Source of the DNA: Xanthostigma xanthostigma
Lineage: Eukaryota > Arthropoda > Insecta > Raphidioptera > Raphidiidae
Assembly: GCA_963575645.1 (NCBI GenBank)
Contig: OY754472.1
Span: 25,979,401 to 26,043,400, forward strand
Length of the DNA: 64,000 bases
Direction: 5' to 3'
Shown here: positions 13,881-29,100 of the stretch, piece by piece
Layout of the letters: the number at the start of each line of letters is the position of its first letter
Numbering within the stretch: position 1 is the stretch's first letter
Position numbers and translations under genes: made by a program
Notes under the pieces: model-generated
Told to the model about the DNA's origin: nothing
Seen by the model: only the letters and a program-made list of their open reading frames with translations
Databases searched by the model: none

Positions 13881-15675
13881 TGCATTTTCTTGTGAGAGAA
13901 TGATCCAAACCTGAATGTTATAGTGTAAGTAAACTAACCTTTGTAAAATAAAGCAATTTTGCCTATAAGGACTCATTTGCACCTAATTGTCGTAAAGCAT
14001 GTAAAAACTGCTTGTCTGCGTTAAAATAATGGCTAATATGCAGTTTGCATTTTCTTGTGAGAGAATGATCCAAACCTGAATGTTATAGTGTAAATAGACT
14101 TAACTTCATAAAATAAAGCAATTTTGCCTATAAGGACTCATTTGCCCCTAATTGTCATAAAGCATGTAAAAACTGCTTGTATGCGTTAAAATAATGGCTA
14201 ATATGCAGTTTGCATTTTCTTGTGAGAGAATGATCCAAACCTGAATGTTATAGTGTAAGTAAACTAACCTTTGTAAAATAAAGCAATTTTGCCTATAAGG
14301 ACTCATTTGCACCTAATTGTCGTAAAGCATGTAAAAACTGCTTGTCTGCGTTAAAATAATGGTTAATATGCAGTTTGCATTTTCTTTTGAGAGAATAATC
14401 CAAACCTGAATGTTATAGTGTAAATAGACTAACCTTCATGAAATAAAGCAATTTTGCCTATAAGGACTCATTTGCCCCTAATTGTCATAAAGCATGTAAA
14501 AACTGCTTGTATGCGTTAAAATAATGGTTAATATGCAGTTTGCATTTTTTTATGAGAGAATGATCTAAACCTGAATGTTATAGTGTAAATAGACTTACCC
14601 TCATGAAATAAAGCAATTTTGCCTATAAGGACTCATTTGCACCTAATTGTCATAAAGCATGTAAAAACTGCTTGTATGCGTTTAAATAATGGTTAATATG
14701 CAGTTTTCATTTTCTTATGAGAGAATGATCCAAACCTGAATGATATAGTGTAAATAGACTTACCTTCATGAAATAAAGCAATTTTGCCTATAAGGACTCA
14801 TTTGCCCCTAATTGTCATAAAGCATGTAAAAACTGCTTGTATGCGTTAAAATAATGGTTACTATGCAGTTTGCATTTTCTTATGAGAGAATGATCCAAAC
14901 CTGAATGTTATAGTCTAAATAGACTTACCTTTGTAAAATAAAGCAATTTTGCCTATAAGGACTCATTTGCACGCAATTGTCGTGAAGCATGTAAAAACTG
15001 CTTGTCTGCGTTAAAATGATAGTAAATATGCAGTTTGCATTTTCTTATGAGAGAATGATCCAAACCTGAATGTTATAGTGTAAATAGACTAACCCTCATG
15101 AAATAAAGCAATTTTGCCTATCAGGACTTATTTGCACCTAATTGTCATAAAGCTTGTAAAAACTGCTTGTATGCGTTAAAATAATGGTTAATATGCAGTT
15201 TGCATTTTCTTATGAGATAATGATCCAAACCTAAAAGATATAGTGTAAATAGACTAACCCTCATGAAATAAAGCAATTTTGCCTATCAGGACTCATTTGC
15301 ACCTAATTGTCATAAAGCTTGTAAAAACTGCTTGTCTGCGTTAAAATAATGGTTAATATGCAGTTTGCATTTTCTTATGAGATAATGATCCAAACCTAAA
15401 AGATATAGTGTAAATAGACTAACCCTCATGAAATAAAGCAATTTTGCCTATCAGGACTCATTTGCACCTAATTGTCATAAAGCTTGTAAAAACTGCTTGT
15501 ATGCGTTAAAATAATGGCTAATATGCAGTTTGCATTTTCTTATGAGAGAATGATCCAAACCTGAATGTTATAGTGTAAATAGACTTACCTTCATGAAATA
15601 AAGCAATTTTGCCTATAAGGACTCATTTGCCCCTAATTGTCATAAAGCATGTAAAAACTGCTTGTATGCGTTAAA
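13881..15675 (+). repeat. Linking tail of the first higher-order unit
   Basis: About eleven monomers between the two long higher-order copies. From about 14,090 this stretch matches about 8,150-9,735 at +5,940 bp (36 monomers): both show the TTTTGAGAGAATAATCC monomer, the CAGTTTTCAT monomer and then the run of GATAATGATCC monomers. It has no counterpart after the second long copy, where sequence at about 29,390 switches to a different donor. This suggests the tail arose by unequal exchange between neighbouring units. Confidence 0.8.
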
Positions 15676-17116
15676 ATAATGGTTAATATGCAGTTTGCAT
15701 TTTCTTATGAGATAATGATCCAAACCTAAAAGATATAGTGTAAATAGACTAACCCTCATGAAATAAAGCAATTTTGCCTATCAGGACTCATTTGCACCTA
15801 ATTGTCATAAAGCTTGTAAAAACTGCTTGTCTGCGTTAAAATAATGGTTAAAATGCAGTTTGCATTTTCTTATGAGAGAATGATCCAAACCTGAATGTTA
15901 TAGTGTAATTAGACTTACCCTCATGAAATAAAGCAATTTTGCCGATAAGGACTCATTTGCACCTAATTGTCGTAAAGCATGTAAAAACTGCTTGTCTGCT
16001 TTAAAATAATGGTTAATATGCAGTTTGCATTTTCTTATGAGAGAATGATCCAAACCTGAATGTTATAGTGTAAATAGACTTAACTTCATGAAATAAAGCA
16101 ATTTTGCCTATAAGGACTCATTTGCCCCTAATTGTCATAAAGCATGTAAAAACTGCTTGTATGCGTTAAAATAATGGCTAATATGCAGTTTGCATTTTCT
16201 TATGAGAGAATGATCCAAACCTGAATGTTATAGTGTAAATAGACTTACCTTTGTAAAATAAAGCAATTTTGCCTATAAGGACTCATTTGCACGCAATTGT
16301 CGTGAAGCATGTAAAAACTGCTTGTCTGCGTGAAAATGATAGAAAATATGCAGTTTCCATTTTCTTATAAGAGATTGATCCAAACCTGAATGTTATAGTG
16401 TAAATAGACTTACCCTCATGAAATAAAGCAATTTTGCCTATAAAGGCTTATTTGCACCTAATTGTCGTAAAGCATGTAAAAACTGCTTGTCTGCGTTTAA
16501 ATAATGGTTAATATTCAGTTTGCATTTTCTTATGAGAGAATGATCCAAACCTGAATGGTATAGTGTAAATAGACTTACCCTCATGAAATAATGCAATTTT
16601 GTCTATAAGGACTTATTTGCACCTAATTGTCGTAAACCATGTAAAAACTGCTTGTCTGCGTGAAAATGATAGTCAATATTCAGTTTGCATTTTCTTATGA
16701 GAGAATGATCCAAACCTGAATATTATAGTGTAAATAGACTTACCCTTATGAAATAAAGCAATTTTGCCTATAAGGACTCATTTGCACCTAATTGTCATAA
16801 AGCATGTAAAAACTGCTTGTATGCGTTAAAATAATAGTTAATATGCAGTTTACATTTTCTTGTGAGAGAATGATCCAAACCTGAATGTTATAGTGTAAGT
16901 AAACTTACCTTTGTAAAATAAAGCAATTTTGCCTATAAGGACTCATTTGTACCTAATTGTCGTAAAGCATGTAAAAACTGCCTGTCTGCGTTAAAATAAT
17001 GGTTAATATGCAGTTTGCATTTTCTTATGAGAGAATAATCCAAACCTGAATGTTATAGTCTAAATAGACTTACCTTTGAAAAATAAAGCAATTTTGCCTA
17101 TAAGGACTCATTTGCA
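14090..17116 (+). repeat. 3-kb segment, copy 2 (+5,940)
   Basis: Matches 8,150-11,176 monomer for monomer. It spans the boundary between the linking tail and the second long higher-order copy, so that boundary is defined by alignment to 1-13,880 and is not a structural break. It lacks two private changes shared by copies 1 and 3 (TCAGGACTTTTTTGC and AGCATTTAAAAACTG). Confidence 0.78.
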
Positions 17117-20100
17117 CGCAATTGTCGTGAAGCATGTAAAAACTGCTTGTCTGCGTTAAAATGATAGTAAATATGCAGTTTGCATTTTCTTATGAGAGAA
17201 TGATCCAAACCTGAATTTTATAGAATAAGTAAACTTACCTTTGTGAAATAAAGCAATTTTGCCTATAAGGACTCATTTGTACCTAATTGTCGTAAAGCCT
17301 GTAAAAACTGCTTTTCTGCGTTAAAATAATGGTTAATATGCAGTTTGCATTTTCTTATGAGAGAATAATCCAAACCTGAATTATATAGTGTAAATAGACT
17401 AACCTTCATTAAATAAAGCAATTTTGCCTATAAGGACTCATTTGCCCCTAATTGTCATAAAGCATGTAAAAACTGCTTGTATGCGTTAAAATAATGGTTA
17501 ATATGCAGTTTGCATTTTCTTATGAGAGAATGATCCAAACCTGAATGTTATAGTATAAATAGACTAACCATCATGAAATAAAGCAATTTTGCCTATAAGG
17601 ACTCATTTGCACCTAATTGTCATAAAGCTTGTAAAAACTGTTTGTATGCGTTAAAATAATAGTTAATATGCAGTTTGCATTTTCTTATGAGAGCATGATC
17701 GAAACATGAATGTAATAGTTTAAGTAAACTTACCTTTCTAAAATAAAGCAATTTTGCCTATAAGGACTCATTTGCACCTAATTGTCGTAAAGCGTGTAAA
17801 AACTGCTTGTCTGCGTTAAAATAATGGTTAATATGCAGTTTGCATTTTCCTATGAGAGAATGATCCAAACCTGAATGTTATAGTGTAACTAGACTTACCT
17901 TCATGAAATAAAGCAATTTTGCCTATAAGGACTCATTTGCCTTTAATTGTCATAAAGCATGTAAAAACTGCTTGTATGCGTTAAAATAATGGTTAATATG
18001 AAGTTTGCATTTTCTTATGAGAGAATGATCCAAACCTAAATGTTATAGTGTAAATAGACTTACCTTTGTAAAATAAAGCAATTTTGCCAATAAGGACTCA
18101 TTTGCACGCAAATGTCGTGAAGCATGTAAAAACTGCTTGTATGCGTTAAAATAATGGTAAATTCGCAGTTTGCATTTTCTTATGAGAGAAGGATATAAAC
18201 CTAAATGTTATATTGTAAATAGACTTACCTTCATAAAATAAAGCAATTTTGCCTATAAAGACTCATTTGCCCCTCATTGTCATAAAGCAGGTAAAAACTG
18301 CTTGTATGCGTTAAAATAATAGTTAATATGCAGTTTGCATTTTCTTATGAGAGAATGATTCAAACCTGAATTTTATAGTGTAAATTGACTTACCTTTGTA
18401 AAATAAAGCAATTTTGCCTATAAGGACTCATTTGCACGCAATTGTCGTGAAGCATGTAAAAACTGCTTGTCTGCGTTAAAATAATGGTTAATATGCAGTT
18501 TGCATTTTCTTATGAGAGAATGATCCAAACCTGAATGTTATAGTGAAAGTAGACTTACCTTTGTGAAATAAAACAATTTTGCCTTTAAGGACTTATTTGC
18601 ACCTAATTGTCGTGAACCATGTAAAAACCGCTTGTCTGCGTGAAAATGATAGTCAATATTCAGTTTGCATTTTCTTATGAGAGAATGATCCAAACCTGAA
18701 TATTATAGTGTAAATAGACTTACCCTCATGAAATAAAGCAATTTTGCCTATAAGGACTCATTTGCACCTAATTGTCATAAAGCATGTAAAAACTGCTTGT
18801 ATGCGTTAAAATAATAGTTAATATGCAGTTTGCATTTTCTTGTGAGAGAATGATCCAAACCTGAATGTTATAGTGTAAGTAAACTTACCTTTGTAAAATA
18901 AAGCAATTTTGCCTATAAGGACTCATTTGCCCCTAATTGTCATAAAGCATGTAAAAACTGCTTGTATGCGTTAAAATAATGGTTAATATGCAGTTTGCAT
19001 TTTCTTATGAGAGAATGATCCAAACCTGAATGTTATAGTCTAAATAGACTTACCTTTGAAAAATAAAGCAATTTTGCCTATAAGGACTCATTTGCACGCA
19101 ATTGTCGTGAAGCATGTAAAAACTGCTTGTCTGCGTTAAAATGATAGTAAATATGCAGTTTCCATTTTCTTATGAGAGAATGATCCAAACCTGAATGTTA
19201 TAGTGTAAATAGACTAACCCTCATGAAATAAAGCAATTTTGCCTATCAGGACTCATTTGCACCTAATTGTCATAAAGCATGTAAAAACTGCTTGTAGGCG
19301 TTAAAATAATGGTTAATATGCAGTTTGCATTTTCTTATGAGAGAATGATCCAAACCTGAATGTTATAGTGAAAGTAGACTTACCTTTGTGAAATAAAACA
19401 ATTTTGCCTTTAAGGACTTATTTGCACCTAATTGTCGTAAACCATGTAAAAACCGCTTGTCTTCGTGAAAATGATAGTCAATATTCAGTTTGCATTTTCT
19501 TATGAGAGAATGATCTAAACCTGAATATTATAGTGTAAATAGACTTACCCTCATGAAATAAAGCAATTTTGCCTATAAGGACTTATTTGCACCTAATTGT
19601 CATAAAGCATGTAAAAACTGCTTGTATGCGTTAAAATAATAGTTAATATGCAGTTTGCATTTTCTTGTGAGAGAATGATCCAAACCTGAATGTTATAGTG
19701 TAAGTAAACTTACCTTTGTAAAATAAAGCAATTTTGCCTATAAGGACTCATTTGCACCTAATTGTCGTAAAGCATGTAAAAACTGCCTGTCTGCGTTAAA
19801 ATAATGGTTAATATGCAGTTTGCATTTTCTTATGAGAGAATAATCCAAACCTGAATGTTATAGTGTAAGTAAACTTACTTTTGTAAAATAAAGCAATTTT
19901 GCCTATAAGGACTCATTTGCCCCTAATTGTCATAAAGCATGTAAAAACTGCTTGTATGCGTTAAAATAATGGTTAATATGCAGTTTGCATTTTTTTATGA
20001 GAGAATGATCTAAACCTGAATGTTATAGTGTAAATAGACTAACCCTCATGAAATCAGGCAATTTTGCCTATAAGGACTCATTTGCCCCTAATTGTCATAA

Positions 20101-23100
20101 AGCATGTAAAAACTGCTTGTATGCGTTAAAATAATGGTTAATATGCAGTTTGCATTTTCTTATGAGAGAATGATCCAAACCTGAATGTTATAGTCTAAAT
20201 AGACTTACCTTTGAAAAATAAAGCAATTTTGCCTATAAGGACTCATTTGCACGCAATTGTCGTGAAGCATGTAAAAACTGCTTGTCTGCGTTAAAATGAT
20301 AGTAAATATGCAGTTTGCATTTTCTTATGAGAGAATAATCCAAACCTGAATGTTATAGTGTAAGTAAACTTACTTTTGTAAAATAAAGCAATTTTGCTTA
20401 TAAGGACTCATTTGTAACTAATTGTCGTAAAGCATGTAAAAACTGCTTTTCTGCGTTAAAATAATGGTTAATATGCAGTTTGCATTTTCTTATGAGAGAA
20501 TAATCAAAACCTGAATTATATAGTGTAAATAGACTAACCTTCATTAAATAAAGCAATTTTGCCTATAAGGACTCATTTGCCCCTAATTGTCATAAAGCAT
20601 GTAAAAACTGCTTGTATGCGTTAAAATAATGGTTAATATGCAGTTTGCATTTTCTTATGAGAGAATGATCCAAACCTGAATGTTATAGTATAAATAGACT
20701 AACCATCATGAAATAAAGCAATTTTGCCTATAAGGACTCATTTGCACCTAATTGTCGTAAAGCATGTAAAAACTGCTTGTCTGCTTTAAAATAATGGTTA
20801 ATATGCAGTTTGCATTTTCTTATGAGAGAATGATCCAAACCTGAATGTTATAGTGTAAATAGACTTAACTTCATGAAATAAAGCAATTTTGCCTATAAGG
20901 ACTCATTTGCCCCTAATTGTCATAAAGCATGTAAAAACTGCTTGTATGCGTTAAAATAATGGCTAATATGCAGTTTGCATTTTCTTATGAGAGAATGATC
21001 AAAACCTGAATTTTATAGAATAAGTAAACTTACCTTTGTGAAATAAAGCAATTTTGCCTATAAGGACTCATTTGCACCTAATTGTCGTAAAGCATGTAAA
21101 AACTGCTTGTCTGCGTTAAAATAATGGTTAATATGCAGTTTGCATTTTCCTATGAGAGAATGATCCAAACCTGAATGTTATAGTGTAACTAGACTTACCT
21201 TCATGAAATAAAGCAATTTTGCCTATAAGGACTCATTTGCCTTTAATTGTCATAAAGCATGTAAAAACTGCTTGTATGCGTTAAAATAATGGTTAATATG
21301 CAGTTTGCATTTTCTTATGAGAGAATGATCCAAACCTGAATGTTATAGTATAAATAGACTAACCATCATGAAATAAAGCAATTTTGCCTATAAGGACTCA
21401 TTTGCACCTAATTGTCATAAAGCTTGTAAAAACTGTTTGTATGCGTTAAAATAATAGTTAATATGCAGTTTGCATTTTCTTATGAGAGCATGATCGAAAC
21501 CTGAATGTTATAGTTTAAGTAAACTTACCTTTGTAAAATAAAGCAATTTTGCCTATAAGGACTCATTTGCACCTAATTGTCGTAAAGCGTGTAAAAACTG
21601 CTTGTCTGCGTTAAAATAATGGTTAATATGCAGTTTGCATTTTCCTATGAGAGAATGATCCAAACCTGAATGTTATAGTGTAACTAGACTAACCCTCATG
21701 AAATAAAGCAATTTTGCCTATCAGGACTCATTTGCACCTAATTGTCATAAAGCATGTAAAAACTGCTTGTAGGCGTTAAAATAATGGTTAATATGCAGTT
21801 TGCATTTTCTTATGAGAGAATGATCCAAACCTGAATTTTATAGAATAAGTAAACTTACCTTTGTGAAATAAAGCAATTTTGCCTATAAGGACTCATTTGC
21901 ACGTAATTGTCGTAAAGCATGTAAAAACTGCTTGTCTGCGTTAAAATAATGGTTAATATGCAGTTTGCATTTTCCTATGAGAGAATGATCCAAACCTGAA
22001 TGTTATAGTGTAACTAGACTTACCTTCATGAAATAAAGCAATTTTGCCTATAAGGACTCATTTGCCTTTAATTGTCATAAAGCATGTAAAAACTGCTTGT
22101 ATGCGTTAAAATAATGGTTAATATGCAGTTTGCATTTTCTTATGAGAGAATGATCCAAACCTGAATGTTATAGTGTAAATAGACTTACCTTTGTAAAATA
22201 AAGCAATTTTGCCAATAAGGACTCATTTGCACGCAAATGTCGTGAAGCATGTAAAAACTGCTTGTATGCGTTAAAATAATGGTAAATTCGCAGTTTGCAT
22301 TTTCTTATGAGAGAAGGATATAAACCTAAATGTTATATTGTAAATAGACTTACCTTCATAAAATAAAGCAATTTTGCCTATAAAGACTCATTTGCCCCTC
22401 ATTGTCATAAAGCAGGTAAAAACTGCTTGTATGCGTTAAAATAATAGTTAATATGCAGTTTGCATTTTCTTATGAGAGAATGATCCAAACCTGAATGTTA
22501 TAGTGTAAATTGACTTACCTTTGTAAAATAAAGCAATTTTGCCTATAAGGACTCATTTGCACGCAATTGTCGTGAAGCATGTAAAAACTGCTTGTCTGCG
22601 TTAAAATAATGGTTAATATGCAGTTTGCATTTTCTTATGAGAGAATGATCCAAACCTGAATGTTATAGTCTAAATAGACTTACCTTTGTAAAATAAAGCA
22701 ATTTTGCCTATAAGGACTCATTTGCACGCAATTGTCGTGAAGCATGTAAAAACTGCTTGTCTGCGTTAAAATGATAGTAAATATGCAGTTTGCATTTTCT
22801 TATGAGAGAATGATCCAAACCTGAATGTTATAGTGTAAATAGACTAACCCTCATGAAATAAAGCAATTTTGCCTATCAGGACTCATTTGCACCTAATTGT
22901 CATAAAGCTTGTAAAAACTGCTTGTATGTGTTAAAATAATGGTTAATATGCAGTTTGCATTTTCTTATGAGATAATGATCCAAACCTAAAAGATATAGTG
23001 TAAATAGACTAACCCTCATGAAATAAAGCAATTTTGCCTATAAGGACTCATTTGCACCTAATTGTCATAAAGCTTGTAAAAACTGCTTGTCTGCGTTAAA

Positions 23101-26100
23101 ATAATGGTTAGAATGCAGTTTGCATTTTCTTATGAGAGAATGATCCAAACCTGAATGTTATAGTGTAATTAGACTTACCCTCATGAAATAAAGCAATTTT
23201 GCCGATAAGGACTCATTTGCACCTAATTGTCGTAAAGCATGTAAAAACTGCTTGTCTGCTTTAAAATAATGGTTAATATGCAGTTTGCATTTTCTTATGA
23301 GAGAATGATCCAAACCTGAATGTTATAGTGTAAATAGACTTAACTTCATGAAATAAAGCAATTTTGCCTATAAGGACTCATTTGCCCCTAATTGTCATAA
23401 AGCATGTAAAAACTGCTTGTATGCGTTAAAATAATGGCTAATATGCAGTTTGCATTTTCTTATGAGAGAATGATCCAAACCTGAATGTTATAGTGTAAAT
23501 AGACTTACCATTGTAAAATAAAGCAATTTTGCCTATAAGGACTCATTTGCACGCAATTGCCGTGAAGCATGTAAAAACTGCTTGTCTGCGTGAAAATGAT
23601 AGAAAATATGCAGTTTCCATTTTCTTATGAGAGAATGATCCAAACCTGAATGTTATAGTGTAAATAGACTTAACTTCATAAAATAAAGCAATTTTGCCTA
23701 TAAGGACTCATTTGCCCCTAATTGTCATAAAGCATGTAAAAACTGCTTGTATGCGTTAAAATAATGGCTAATATGCAGTTTGCATTTTCTTGTGACAGAA
23801 TGATCCAAACCTGAATGTTATAGTGTAAGTAAACTAACCTTTGTAAAATAAAGCAATTTTGCCTATAAGGACTCATTTGCACCTAATTGTCGTAAAGCAT
23901 GTAAAAACTGCTTGTCTGCGTTAAAATAATGGTTAATATGCAGTTTGCATTTTCTTTTGAGAGAATAATCCAAACCTGAATGTTATAGTGTAAATAGACT
24001 AACCTTCATGAAATAAAGCAATTTTGCCTATAAGGACTCATTTGCCCCTAATTGTCATAAAGCATTTAAAAACTGCTTGTATGCGTTAAAATAATGGTTA
24101 ATATGCAGTTTGCATTTTTTTATGAGAGAATGATCTAAACCTGAATGTTATAGTGTAAATAGACTTACCCTCATGAAATAAAGCAATTTTGCCTATAAGG
24201 ACTCATTTGCACCTAATTGTCATAAAGCATGTAAAAACTGCTTGTATGCGTTTAAATAATGGTTAATATGCAGTTTTCATTTTCTTATGAGAGAATGATC
24301 CAAACCTGAATGATATAGTGTAAATAGACTTACCTTCATGAAATAAAGCAATTTTGCCTATAAGGACTCATTTGCCCCTAATTGTCATAAAGCATGTAAA
24401 AACTGCTTGTATGCGTTAAAATAATGGTTAATATGCAGTTTGCATTTTCTTATGAGAGAATGATCCAAACCTGAATGTTATAGTCTAAATAGACTTACCT
24501 TTGTAAAATAAAGCAATTTTGCCTATAAGGACTCATTTGCACGCAATTGTCGTGAAGCATGTAAAAACTGCTTGTCTGCGTTAAAATGATAGTAAATATG
24601 CAGTTTGCATTTTCTTATGAGAGAATGATCCAAACCTGAATGTTATAGTGTAAATAGACTAACCCTCATGAAATAAAGCAATTTTGCCTATCAGGACTTA
24701 TTTGCACCTAATTGTCATAAAGCTTGTAAAAACTGCTTGTATGCGTTAAAATAATGGTTAATATGCAGTTTGCATTTTCTTATGAGATAATGATCCAAAC
24801 CTAAAAGATATAGTGTAAATAGACTAACCCTCATGAAATAAAGCAATTTTGCCTATCAGGACTCATTTGCACCTAATTGTCATAAAGCTTGTAAAAACTG
24901 CTTGTCTGCGTTAAAATAATGGTTAATATGCAGTTTGCATTTTCTTATGAGATAATGATCCAAACCTAAAAGATATAGTGTAAATAGACTAACCCTCATG
25001 AAATAAAGCAATTTTGCCTATCAGGACTTTTTTGCACCTAATTGTCATAAAGCTTGTAAAAACTGCTTGTATGCGTTAAAATAATGGCTAATATGCAGTT
25101 TGCATTTTCTTATGAGAGAATGATCCAAACCTGAATGTTATAGTGTAAATAGACTTACCTTCATGAAATAAAGCAATTTTGCCTATAAGGACTCATTTGC
25201 CCCTAATTGTCATAAAGCATGTAAAAACTGCTTGTATGCGTTAAAATAATGGTTAATATGCAGTTTGCATTTTCTCATGAGATAATGATCCAAACCTAAA
25301 AGATATAGTGTAAATAGACTAACCCTCATGAAATAAAGCAATTTTGCCTATCAGGACTCATTTGCACCTAATTGTCATAAAGCTTGTAAAAACTGCTTGT
25401 CTGCGTTAAAATAATGGTTAAAATGCAGTTTGCATTTTCTTATGAGAGAATGATCCAAACCTGAATGTTATAGTGTAATTAGACTTACCCTCATGAAATA
25501 AAGCAATTTTGCCGATAAGGACTCATTTGCACCTAATTGTCGTAAAGCATGTAAAAACTGCTTGTCTGCTTTAAAATAATGGTTAATATGCAGTTTGCAT
25601 TTTCTTATGAGAGAATGATCCAAACCTGAATGTTATAGTGTAAATAGACTTAACTTCATGAAATAAAGCAATTTTGCCTATAAGGACTCATTTGCCCCTA
25701 ATTGTCATAAAGCATGTAAAAACTGCTTGTATGCGTTAAAATAATGGCTAATATGCAGTTTGCATTTTCTTATGAGAGAATGATCCAAACCTGAATGTTA
25801 TAGTGTAAATAGACTTACCTTTGTAAAATAAAGCAATTTTGCCTATAAGGACTCATTTGCACGCAATTGTCGTGAAGCATGTAAAAACTGCTTGTCTGCG
25901 TGAAAATGATAGAAAATATGCAGTTTCCATTTTCTTATAAGAGATTGATCCAAACCTGAATGTTATAGTGTAAATAGACTTACCCTCATGCAATAAAGCA
26001 ATTTTGCCTATAAAGGCTTATTTGCACCTAATTGTCGTAAAGCATGTAAAAACTGCTTGTCTGCGTTTAAATAATGGTTAATATTCAGTTTGCATTTTCT

Positions 26101-29100
26101 TATGAGAGAATGATCCAAACCTGAATGGTATAGTGTAAATAGACTTACCCTCATGAAATAATGCAATTTTGTCTATAAGGACTTATTTGCACCTAATTGT
26201 CGTAAACCATGTAAAAACTGCTTGTCTGCGTGAAAATGATAGTCAATATTCAGTTTGCATTTTCTTATGAGAGAATGATCCAAACCTGAATATTATAGTG
26301 TAAATAGACTTACCCTTATGAAATAAAGCAATTTTGTCTATAAGGACTCATTTGCACCTAATTGTCATAAAGCATGTAAAAACTGCTTGTATGCGTTAAA
26401 ATAATAGTTAATATGCAGTTTACATTTTCTTGTGAGAGAATGATCCAAACCTGAATGTTATAGTGTAAGTAAACTTACCTTTGTAAAATAAAGCAATTTT
26501 GCCTATAAGGACTCATTTGCACCTAATTGTCGTAAAGCATGTAAAAACTGCCTGTCTGCGTTAAAATAATGGTTAATATGCAGTTTGCATTTTCTTATGA
26601 GAGAATAATCCAAACCTGAATGTTATAGTCTAAATAGACTTACCTTTGAAAAATAAAGCAATTTTGCCTATAAGGACTCATTTGCACGCAAATGTCGTGA
26701 AGCATGTAAAAACTGCTTGTATGCGTTAAAATAATGGTAAATTCGCAGTTTGCATTTTCTTATGAGAGAAGGATATAAACCTAAATGTTATATTGTAAAT
26801 AGACTTACCTTCATAAAATAAAGCAATTTTGCCTATAAAGACTCATTTGCCCCTCATTGTCATAAAGCAGGTAAAAACTGCTTGTATGCGTTAAAATAAT
26901 AGTTAATATGCAGTTTGCATTTTCTTATGAGAGAATGATCCAAACCTGAATTTTATAGTGTAAATTGACTTACCTTTGTAAAATAAAGCAATTTTGCCTA
27001 TAAGGACTCATTTGCACGCAATTGTCGTGAAGCATGTAAAAACTGCTTGTCTGCGTTAAAATAATGGTTAATATGCAGTTTGCATTTTCTTATGAGAGAA
27101 TGATCCAAACCTGAATGTTATAGTGTAAGTAAACTTACCTTTGTAAAATAAAGCAATTTTGCCTATAAGGACTCATTTGCCCCTAATTGTCATAAAGCAT
27201 GTAAAAACTGCTTGTCTGCGTGAAAATGATAGTCAATATTCAGTTTGCATTTTCTTATGAGAGAATGATCTAAACCTGAATATTATAGTGTAAATAGACT
27301 TACCCTCATGAAATAAAGCAATTTTGCCTATAAGGACTCATTTGCACCTAATTGTCATAAAGCATGTAAAAACTGCTTGTATGCGTTAAAATAATAGTTA
27401 ATATGCAGTTTGCATTTTCTTGTGAGAGAATGATCCAAACCTGAATGTTATAGTGTAAGTAAACTTACCTTTGTAAAATAAAGCAATTTTGCCTATAAGG
27501 ACTCATTTGCCCCTAATTGTCATAAAGCATGTAAAAACTGCTTGTATGCGTTAAAATAATGGTTAATATGCAGTTTGCATTTTCTTATGAGAGAATGATC
27601 CAAACCTGAATGTTATAGTCTAAATAGACTTACCTTTGAAAAATAAAGCAATTTTGCCTATAAGGACTCATTTGCACGCAATTGTCGTGAAGCATGTAAA
27701 AACTGCTTGTCTGCGTTAAAATGATAGTAAATATGCAGTTTCCATTTTCTTATGAGAGAATGATCCAAACCTGAATGTTATAGTGTAAATAGACTAACCC
27801 TCATGAAATAAAGCAATTTTGCCTATCAGGACTCATTTGCACCTAATTGTCATAAAGCATGTAAAAACTGCTTGTAGGCGTTAAAATAATGGTTAATATG
27901 CAGTTTGCATTTTCTTATGAGAGAATGATCCAAACCTGAATGTTATAGTGAAAGTAGACTTACCTTTGTGAAATAAAACAATTTTGCCTTTAAGGACTTA
28001 TTTGCACCTAATTGTCGTAAACCATGTAAAAACCGCTTGTCTGCGTGAAAATGATAGTCAATATTCAGTTTGCATTTTCTTATGAGAGAATGATCTAAAC
28101 CTGAATATTATAGTGTAAATAGACTTACCCTCATGAAATAAAGCAATTTTGCCTATAAGGACCTATTTGCACCTAATTGTCATAAAGCATGTAAAAACTG
28201 CTTGTATGCGTTAAAATAATAGTTAATATGCAGTTTGCATTTTCTTGTGAGAGAATGATCCAAACCTGAATGTTATAGTGTAAGTAAACTTACCTTTGTA
28301 AAATAAAGCAATTTTGCCTATAAGGACTCATTTGCACCTAATTGTCGTAAAGCATGTAAAAACTGCCTGTCTGCGTTAAAATAATGGTTAATATGCAGTT
28401 TGCATTTTCTTATGAGAGAATAATCCAAACCTGAATGTTATAGTGTAAGTAAACTTACTTTTGTAAAATAAAGCAATTTTGCCTATAAGGACTCATTTGC
28501 CCCTAATTGTCATAAAGCATGTAAAAACTGCTTGTATGCGTTAAAATAATGGTTAATATGCAGTTTGCATTTTTTTATGAGAGAATGATCTAAACCTGAA
28601 TGTTATAGTGTAAATAGACTAACCCTCATGAAATCAGGCAATTTTGCCTATAAGGACTCATTTGCCCCTAATTGTCATAAAGCATGTAAAAACTGCTTGT
28701 ATGCGTTAAAATAATGGTTAATATGCAGTTTGCATTTTCTTATGAGAGAATGATCCAAACCTGAATGTTATAGTCTAAATAGACTTACCTTTGAAAAATA
28801 AAGCAATTTTGCCTATAAGGACTCATTTGCACGCAATTGTCGTGAAGCATGTAAAAACTGCTTGTCTGCGTTAAAATGATAGTAAATATGCAGTTTGCAT
28901 TTTCTTATGAGAGAATGATCCAAACCTGAATTTTATAGAATAAGTAAACTTACCTTTGTGAAATAAAGCAATTTTGCCTATAAGGACTCATTTGTACCTA
29001 ATTGTCGTAAAGCATGTAAAAACTGCTTTTCTGCGTTAAAATAATGGTTAATATGCAGTTTGCATTTTCTTATGAGAGAATAATCCAAACCTGAATTATA

